Source: Phycisphaerales bacterium
Lineage (GTDB): Bacteria > Planctomycetota > Phycisphaerae > Sedimentisphaerales > Anaerohalosphaeraceae
Assembly (NCBI GenBank): GCA_011055475.1
Contig: DSDH01000054.1
Location: forward strand, 1 to 10,960
Reading direction: 5' to 3'
Length of the DNA stretch: 10,960 nt
Shown here one piece after another: positions 7,103-10,960 of this stretch. Below the pieces are notes generated by a model. The model worked only from the letters and a program-made list of their open reading frames with translations. It did not search any database and was not told the origin of the DNA. Both the position numbers and the translations under genes were made by a program. Position 1 is the stretch's first letter; the number at the start of each line of letters is the position of its first letter.

Positions 7103-8929
7103 ATGGACGCTTCGGTGCTGCGGCAACCAAGGCGCCGCAGGTTGGCGGTCGTGTTACAGGTTATCGGACTGATCGGTCTGGGGGGCGCCGCCGGCGCCGG
7201 TGTCGGTTTTACCGTCGCCGACCGGGGGGCACGGTGGTTCCCCACGACGTTTGACGCCCTCATTATTGGTGCGGGCCTGTCGCTCATCATGCTCCTTGGA
7301 GGTCAGGTCATGGCTGATGTGTCATCGGACGCCGGGCGGAGCCGAATTCGCATCCGAAAGCGATCGATCGTGCTCTTGGGGCTGGTGGTCGCGGCCGGCC
7401 TTGTGCATCTGGCCAGTTGCCGCATGCAGCGGTTCAGCCCCCTGACCCAGCTTTCCCCGACCGAGTTCGCCGAAGCCTTCCAGGCCGACCTGGACGCCTA
7501 TCAGCGTCTCGACGCGGGGCTGGCGAAGCAGCTCGCCGTGCTGGAGGCCCACCCGGCGATGTTCGATGCGGCCCACGCCCAGCCGCCTACCGATGCGGAG
7601 GCGCGACTCCTGCGCGACGTGTGGGTCAGCATCTACGACCAGGTGTTCGCCCTGGATCGCATCCGACTGTTCTACGAGGACTGGTACAAGTTCGACCCCT
7701 CGCGGGCCCAGCGGGCCTGCCACGTGCGGAGCTTCCTGTTGACCTTCGCCGCCGAGCTCAGCCTGTATGAAAAGGCCATCCGCATCTGTCGCCTGGTGGC
7801 GCGTAACCCCAATATCGTGGCCTTCCTGGATGCCCCGCACCCCGGAACGGACCTGGGACCGGAGACGTTCAGCACGTTCCGCCGGCAACTGACCGGCTCG
7901 GCCGATGCGGTGCGGGTCGGGGCCGGTCGAGCCTATTTTAAGGTGGTGGAGAACACGCTCGAGGGGCGTCGTATCGCGGTCGAATCCGGATGTGAGGCCC
8001 TGTGGGATAAGATTGAGACGCAGATCCGTCTGCTGGATGCCATCGCCCCGGCCGAGTGGGCCGCCGCCACGGTCCAGGGGGATATCGAACCGCTGCGCCG
8101 CGGGGTCCTCCGGGTGTGGTATCCCTCCCTGCAGAAGGTGGCCACGTGGATGGGTGACACGCGGCTGCGGCGGCGTGTCGGCGAGGTCCTCGTCACCGAC
8201 GAGCAGCTTGAGGAGATGGACCGCCTCCTGGAGCCCGGCGATGTTCTTTTCACCCGTAAGAACTGGTACATGAGCAACATCGGCCTGCCCGGTTTTTGGC
8301 CACATGCCGTGCTTTACGTGGGCGGCCCGGAGAAGCTGGCCGAGTATTTCGACGACGATGCAGTCCATGCGTGGCTGCGAGAGCGGACCGGTCGCCAGAC
8401 CACGTTCGTGGAGTACCTGTCGCAGACGTATCCCCACCGTTGGCTGGAGTACTCCCTGGCGGTGGACGGTCGGCCGCACCGCGTGATCGAGAGCGTCAAG
8501 GACGGCGTCGTAATGCACACGCTGAGCCAGTGCGCGGGTGATTCGATCGCGGTCCTGCGGCCGCGCAAGGACAAGCTGGCCAAAGCCCAGGCGGTCGTGG
8601 AGGCGTTTCGGCACGTCGGCAAGCCGTACGATTACCAGTTCGACTTCGCCACGGACCATGCCCTAGTCTGCACCGAGCTGGTCTGGCGAAGCTGGCGGCC
8701 CGGCCCGGGCAAGGAGGGTCTGGACCTGCCGCTGGTGGAGATCGCCGGTCGGCTGACCCTGCCGGCCAACGAGATCGCCCGTCTTTATGCCGAGACCGCC
8801 GATCAGGCCGATCGGCCGTTGGATTTCGTGTACTTCCTGGACGCCCGTGAGCAGGAGGGCCGCAGCGTGATCGCCGATGAGCCGGCCTTCCGCCGGTCTC
8901 GCAATCGCCCCAAGTGGGACTCGCCATGA
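7103..8929 (+). CDS. Membrane-anchored YiiX/YaeF-type permuted papain-like hydrolase (C92 family)
   Basis: The chosen start gives 608 residues. Three hydrophobic helices lie at about 14-36, 51-72 and 88-106, followed by an unrecognised mostly helical region (about 107-365) and then the hydrolase domain (about 366-585). The domain opens with LEPGDVLFTRKN (residues 376-387), continues with the conserved His in WPHAVLYVGG (His401), and ends with the nucleophile in LVCTELVW (Cys523). This His-before-Cys order is the hallmark of the circularly permuted NlpC/P60 relatives (YaeF/YiiX, PF05708). Family members act as amidases or thioesterases on peptide or acyl bonds; the substrate here cannot be told. 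A second start at 7310 (GGAGG, 7 nt spacer) would produce a 539-residue form with a perfect lipobox LASC. The gene is divergent from the exosortase operon and convergent with argF. Confidence 0.85.
   Translation: MDASVLRQPRRRRLAVVLQVIGLIGLGGAAGAGVGFTVADRGARWFPTTFDALIIGAGLSLIMLLGGQVMADVSSDAGRSRIRIRKRSIVLLGLVVAAGLVHLASCRMQRFSPLTQLSPTEFAEAFQADLDAYQRLDAGLAKQLAVLEAHPAMFDAAHAQPPTDAEARLLRDVWVSIYDQVFALDRIRLFYEDWYKFDPSRAQRACHVRSFLLTFAAELSLYEKAIRICRLVARNPNIVAFLDAPHPGTDLGPETFSTFRRQLTGSADAVRVGAGRAYFKVVENTLEGRRIAVESGCEALWDKIETQIRLLDAIAPAEWAAATVQGDIEPLRRGVLRVWYPSLQKVATWMGDTRLRRRVGEVLVTDEQLEEMDRLLEPGDVLFTRKNWYMSNIGLPGFWPHAVLYVGGPEKLAEYFDDDAVHAWLRERTGRQTTFVEYLSQTYPHRWLEYSLAVDGRPHRVIESVKDGVVMHTLSQCAGDSIAVLRPRKDKLAKAQAVVEAFRHVGKPYDYQFDFATDHALVCTELVWRSWRPGPGKEGLDLPLVEIAGRLTLPANEIARLYAETADQADRPLDFVYFLDAREQEGRSVIADEPAFRRSRNRPKWDSP
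7298..7302 (+). promoter_or_regulatory. Internal ribosome binding site for a possible lipoprotein start at 7310
   Basis: GGAGG stands 7 nt before an in-frame ATG (residue 70 of the long form). It is at least as good as the site at 7088. The bases also encode Leu-Gly-Gly in the long form, so coincidence is possible. Confidence 0.4.
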
Positions 8930-8932
8930 ACC

Positions 8933-8960
8933 CGGTCCGACATCAGAGCGATCGGGGCCG
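8933..8960. terminator. Possible hairpin between convergent genes
   Basis: In the 34-bp gap between the hydrolase and argF stops, CGGTCCGA can pair with TC-G-GGGCCG (one wobble pair, one bulged G, 11-nt loop). No U-tract follows on either strand, so a classical intrinsic terminator is not supported; it may only mark the boundary. Confidence 0.22.
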
Positions 8961-8963
8961 CCG

Positions 8964-9875
8964 TCAGGACATCAACTCCTTGAGCAGGGCGCGTTGGAAG
9001 TGCAAGCGGTTCTCGGCCTGGTCGAAGATAATGGATTGCTCGGATTCGGCCACGTCGTCGGTGATCTCCATGCCGCGGTAGGCGGGCAGGCAGTGCATGA
9101 CCTTGGCCCGCGAGGGGGCCTTGGCGAGCAGGCCGGCGTTGACCTGATAGCCCTGGAAGTCCCGGATGCGCTGCTGCTTTTCCTCTTCCTGGCCCATGCT
9201 GACCCAGGTGTCAGTGTAGATGATATCGGCCTCGACGACCGCCTCGGCCGGATCGGTCACCTGCCGGGCGCTGCCGTCGCCGTCGTTGTTGGCCGTGGCC
9301 AATGACGGTTCATCCAGCTCGTATCCCGGCGGCGAGGCGATCACGAGCGCCAGACCCAACTTGCCGCAGGCCAACGCCAGCGACCGTGCGACGTTGTTGC
9401 CGTCGCCGATGTAGGCGAGCTTCAGCCCTTCGAGCCGTTCGCAGTGTTCCTGGATCGTGAGCATGTCGGCCATTGCCTGGCACGGGTGTGACCAGTCGCT
9501 CAAGGCGTTGATGACCGGCACCGAGGCGTACCGGGCCAGCTCAACGATGGTCTCGTGGGCGAACGTGCGCGCCATGAGCCCATCGACGTATCGACTCAAG
9601 ACGCGGGCCATGTCCTTGGCCGGTTCCCGCCGGCCGATGATGCCGATATCCTCCGGCTTGAGATAGATCGCGTGACCGCCGAGGTCCGCCATCGCGACCT
9701 CGAAGCTGATCCGCGTTCGCAGGGAGGTCTTTTCAAACAGCATGGCCAGCACCTTGCCCGCCAGGCAGGTATCCCGTCCATGTGTTTTATACACGGCCTT
9801 CAATTCCCGGCTGAGCCGCAGTAGATGCAACAACTCCTCCTTGGTGCGGTCTTGGATGGACAGAAAATGTCGCAT
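8964..9875 (-). CDS. argF: Ornithine carbamoyltransferase
   Basis: The 303-residue protein is full length for the family. It transfers the carbamoyl group from carbamoyl phosphate to ornithine, making citrulline in the cytoplasmic arginine pathway. The carbamoyl-phosphate site appears as FEKTSLRTR (SLRT at 51-54), with HPCQ at 130-133. The ornithine side shows DGNN at 158-161, TDTWVSMGQ (SMG at 226-228) and HCLPA at 261-265. The HPCQ, SMG and HCLPA combination favours true ornithine over N-acetyl- or N-succinyl-ornithine transferases. The ATG at 9875 is chosen because it is 2 bp after the argD stop, has GAGGGG 5 nt upstream, and gives the usual N-terminus (MRHFLSIQD); the frame stays open further upstream only as an out-of-frame reading of argD. 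The SLRT form resembles Thermus and planctomycete-type enzymes. Confidence 0.97.
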   Translation of the reverse strand: MRHFLSIQDRTKEELLHLLRLSRELKAVYKTHGRDTCLAGKVLAMLFEKTSLRTRISFEVAMADLGGHAIYLKPEDIGIIGRREPAKDMARVLSRYVDGLMARTFAHETIVELARYASVPVINALSDWSHPCQAMADMLTIQEHCERLEGLKLAYIGDGNNVARSLALACGKLGLALVIASPPGYELDEPSLATANNDGDGSARQVTDPAEAVVEADIIYTDTWVSMGQEEEKQQRIRDFQGYQVNAGLLAKAPSRAKVMHCLPAYRGMEITDDVAESEQSIIFDQAENRLHFQRALLKELMS

Positions 9876-9877
9876 GA

Positions 9878-10960
9878 TCACCCCTCTTGCCCAAGGACCT
9901 CGTCGAGGATGGCCATCGCCTGGTCGATCTCCTCCCGCGTGACGACCATCGAGGGCATAAGCCGCAGCACGTCGCCCTGCGTGCAGTTGATCCGCAGGCC
10001 CCGGTCGAGGCACCGCTGGACGATCTCGGCCCCGGGTTGGGTCAACTGCACGCCGACCATCAGCCCGATGCCCCGCACGTGATCGATCACGGCGTGCCGC
10101 TCCTTCAGGGCGTCCAGACGCTCGCGGAGGTGCTGGCCCATCTGTTCGGCGCGGGTCAGGAGATTCTCCTCGTCGATGGCCTCGATGACGGCGATGCCTG
10201 CGGCGCAGGCCAGCGGATTGCCCCCGAACGTCGAGGCGTGGCTGCCGGGCACGAGCGAGGCGGCGATGTCGGGCCGGGCCATCATCGCGCCGATGGCCAC
10301 GCCGCCGCCCAGGGCCTTGGCCAGGGTGACGATATCCGGCGCCACGTCGTAATGCTGGTACGCGTACCACCGGCCGGTACGTCCCATGCCGGTCTGCACC
10401 TCGTCGAGGATCATCACCGCGCCGTGCTGATCGCACAGTTGCCGGACCGTCCGCAGATATTCGGGCGTGGCCGGGCGGATGCCGCCTTCGCCCTGAATGG
10501 GCTCGACGAGCACGCCGGCCACCTCGTCGCTGAAGGCCTTCTCCATCGCCTCAATGTCGTTGAAGGGCACATACTGAAAACCGGGCACCAGCGGCAGAAA
10601 GCCTTCATGGTACTTGGATTGCGCCGTCGCCGTGACCGTCGCGAACGTCCGCCCGTGGAAGCTGCGCTCGGCGGTGATGAACCGGTACTTCTCCGGCGCG
10701 GTATGCTTGCGGGCCAGCTTCAGGGCCGCCTCGTTGGCCTCGGCGCCGCTGTTGCAGAAGAAGCACTTGCCGCCGAACCCCCGCTCCGAGAGCATCCGGG
10801 CCAGACGGCCTTGGGCCTCGGTGTAGAACGTGTTGTCCATGTGCAGCAGCTCACCGGCCTGTCGGCGGATGGCCTCGACCACCTTGGGGTGGCAATGGCC
10901 GATGCCGCTGACCGCCCAGCCGGGGAACATGTCCAGGATTTCGTTGCCGTCGGCGTCCCA
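9878..10960 (-). CDS. argD: Acetylornithine aminotransferase (5' end outside window)
   Basis: The last 360 residues of a class-III PLP aminotransferase are present; the frame is open to the window edge (WDADGNEILD... is the first visible sequence), so roughly 30-50 N-terminal residues are missing. It converts N-acetylglutamate semialdehyde and glutamate into N-acetylornithine. Visible landmarks, counted from the window edge, are the PLP-phosphate loop NSGAEANEAA (70-79), FHGRT (101-105), EPIQGEGG (153-160), the Asp186 motif ILDEVQTGMGRTG, Lys215 in TLAKALGGG as the Schiff-base lysine, and STFGGNPLAC (243-252). It is followed after 2 bp by argF, whose ribosome binding site overlaps its last codons. 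Ornithine or succinyl-DAP aminotransferase activity cannot be excluded by sequence alone, but the argF neighbour makes argD the best call. Confidence 0.95.
   Translation of the reverse strand, partial: WDADGNEILDMFPGWAVSGIGHCHPKVVEAIRRQAGELLHMDNTFYTEAQGRLARMLSERGFGGKCFFCNSGAEANEAALKLARKHTAPEKYRFITAERSFHGRTFATVTATAQSKYHEGFLPLVPGFQYVPFNDIEAMEKAFSDEVAGVLVEPIQGEGGIRPATPEYLRTVRQLCDQHGAVMILDEVQTGMGRTGRWYAYQHYDVAPDIVTLAKALGGGVAIGAMMARPDIAASLVPGSHASTFGGNPLACAAGIAVIEAIDEENLLTRAEQMGQHLRERLDALKERHAVIDHVRGIGLMVGVQLTQPGAEIVQRCLDRGLRINCTQGDVLRLMPSMVVTREEIDQAMAILDEVLGQEG
9881..9886 (-). promoter_or_regulatory. Ribosome binding site of argF inside the end of argD
   Basis: GAGGGG lies 5 nt before the argF ATG and overlaps the final Glu-Gly codons and the approach to the argD stop. 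This indicates a coupled argD-argF transcript and decides the argF start. Confidence 0.6.

Noticed and set aside
6883..7290. 135-codon minus-strand frame in the divergent region
   Set aside because: It overlaps the hydrolase start region, is Pro/Arg/Ser-rich and has no recognisable domain or convincing ribosome site.
7322..8659. 445-codon minus-strand frame opposite the hydrolase
   Set aside because: The plus strand encodes the clear YiiX-type motifs here; the antisense product shows no domain or ribosome site.
9714..9725. SLRT instead of STRT in the carbamoyl-phosphate loop of ArgF
   Set aside because: The SLRT variant is known in functional ornithine carbamoyltransferases such as those of Thermus; the other active-site motifs are intact.
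9876..10436. N-terminal extension of argF to 10436
   Set aside because: This is an out-of-frame reading of argD, Arg/Gly-rich; the normal OTC N-terminus and ribosome site are at 9875.

Overview
The window is GC-rich chromosomal DNA, densely coded and without any sign of mobile elements. The genes look like those of a Gram-negative-type bacterium with an outer membrane. An exosortase locus, an OprM/Wza-like export lipoprotein, a large TPR protein and a Thermus/planctomycete-like ornithine carbamoyltransferase together suggest Planctomycetota (possibly Phycisphaerae). That placement is inferred from protein style, not from a marker gene.

Layout: (1) Positions 1-6611, minus strand, form a four-gene cluster transcribed right to left. 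It runs from a polysaccharide-export (Wza/SLBB) lipoprotein, to an eight-helix exosortase, to an EpsI-like (DUF3485) partner, to a very long membrane-anchored TPR protein whose end lies outside the window. Gaps are 12 bp, a 4-bp ATGA overlap and 16 bp, so this is almost certainly one operon. (2) Positions 6612-7102 are a 491-bp divergent intergenic region with weak promoter-like and structured elements. (3) Positions 7103-8929, plus strand, hold a membrane-anchored YiiX/YaeF-type permuted papain-like hydrolase with an unrecognised helical domain in front. It also has a second, very well-formed internal start that would make it a lipoprotein. (4) Positions 8964-10960, minus strand, hold arginine biosynthesis genes: argD (5' end outside the window) followed 2 bp later by argF. 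They converge on the hydrolase gene.

How the genes work together: the exosortase operon fits envelope biogenesis. The Wza-like protein would export an exopolysaccharide. The exosortase with its EpsI partner would cleave C-terminal sorting signals from surface proteins. The TPR protein resembles in position and style the TPR proteins of other exosortase/EPS loci. No PEP-CTERM-type substrate, glycosyltransferase or polymerase is visible here, so the substrates must lie elsewhere. The hydrolase may act in the envelope but is not shown to belong to the same pathway. ArgD and ArgF are ordinary housekeeping enzymes that make ornithine and then citrulline.

No tRNA, rRNA, CRISPR, insertion sequence, integrase or attachment site was recognised. 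The many long open frames antisense to these genes are high-GC shadows.
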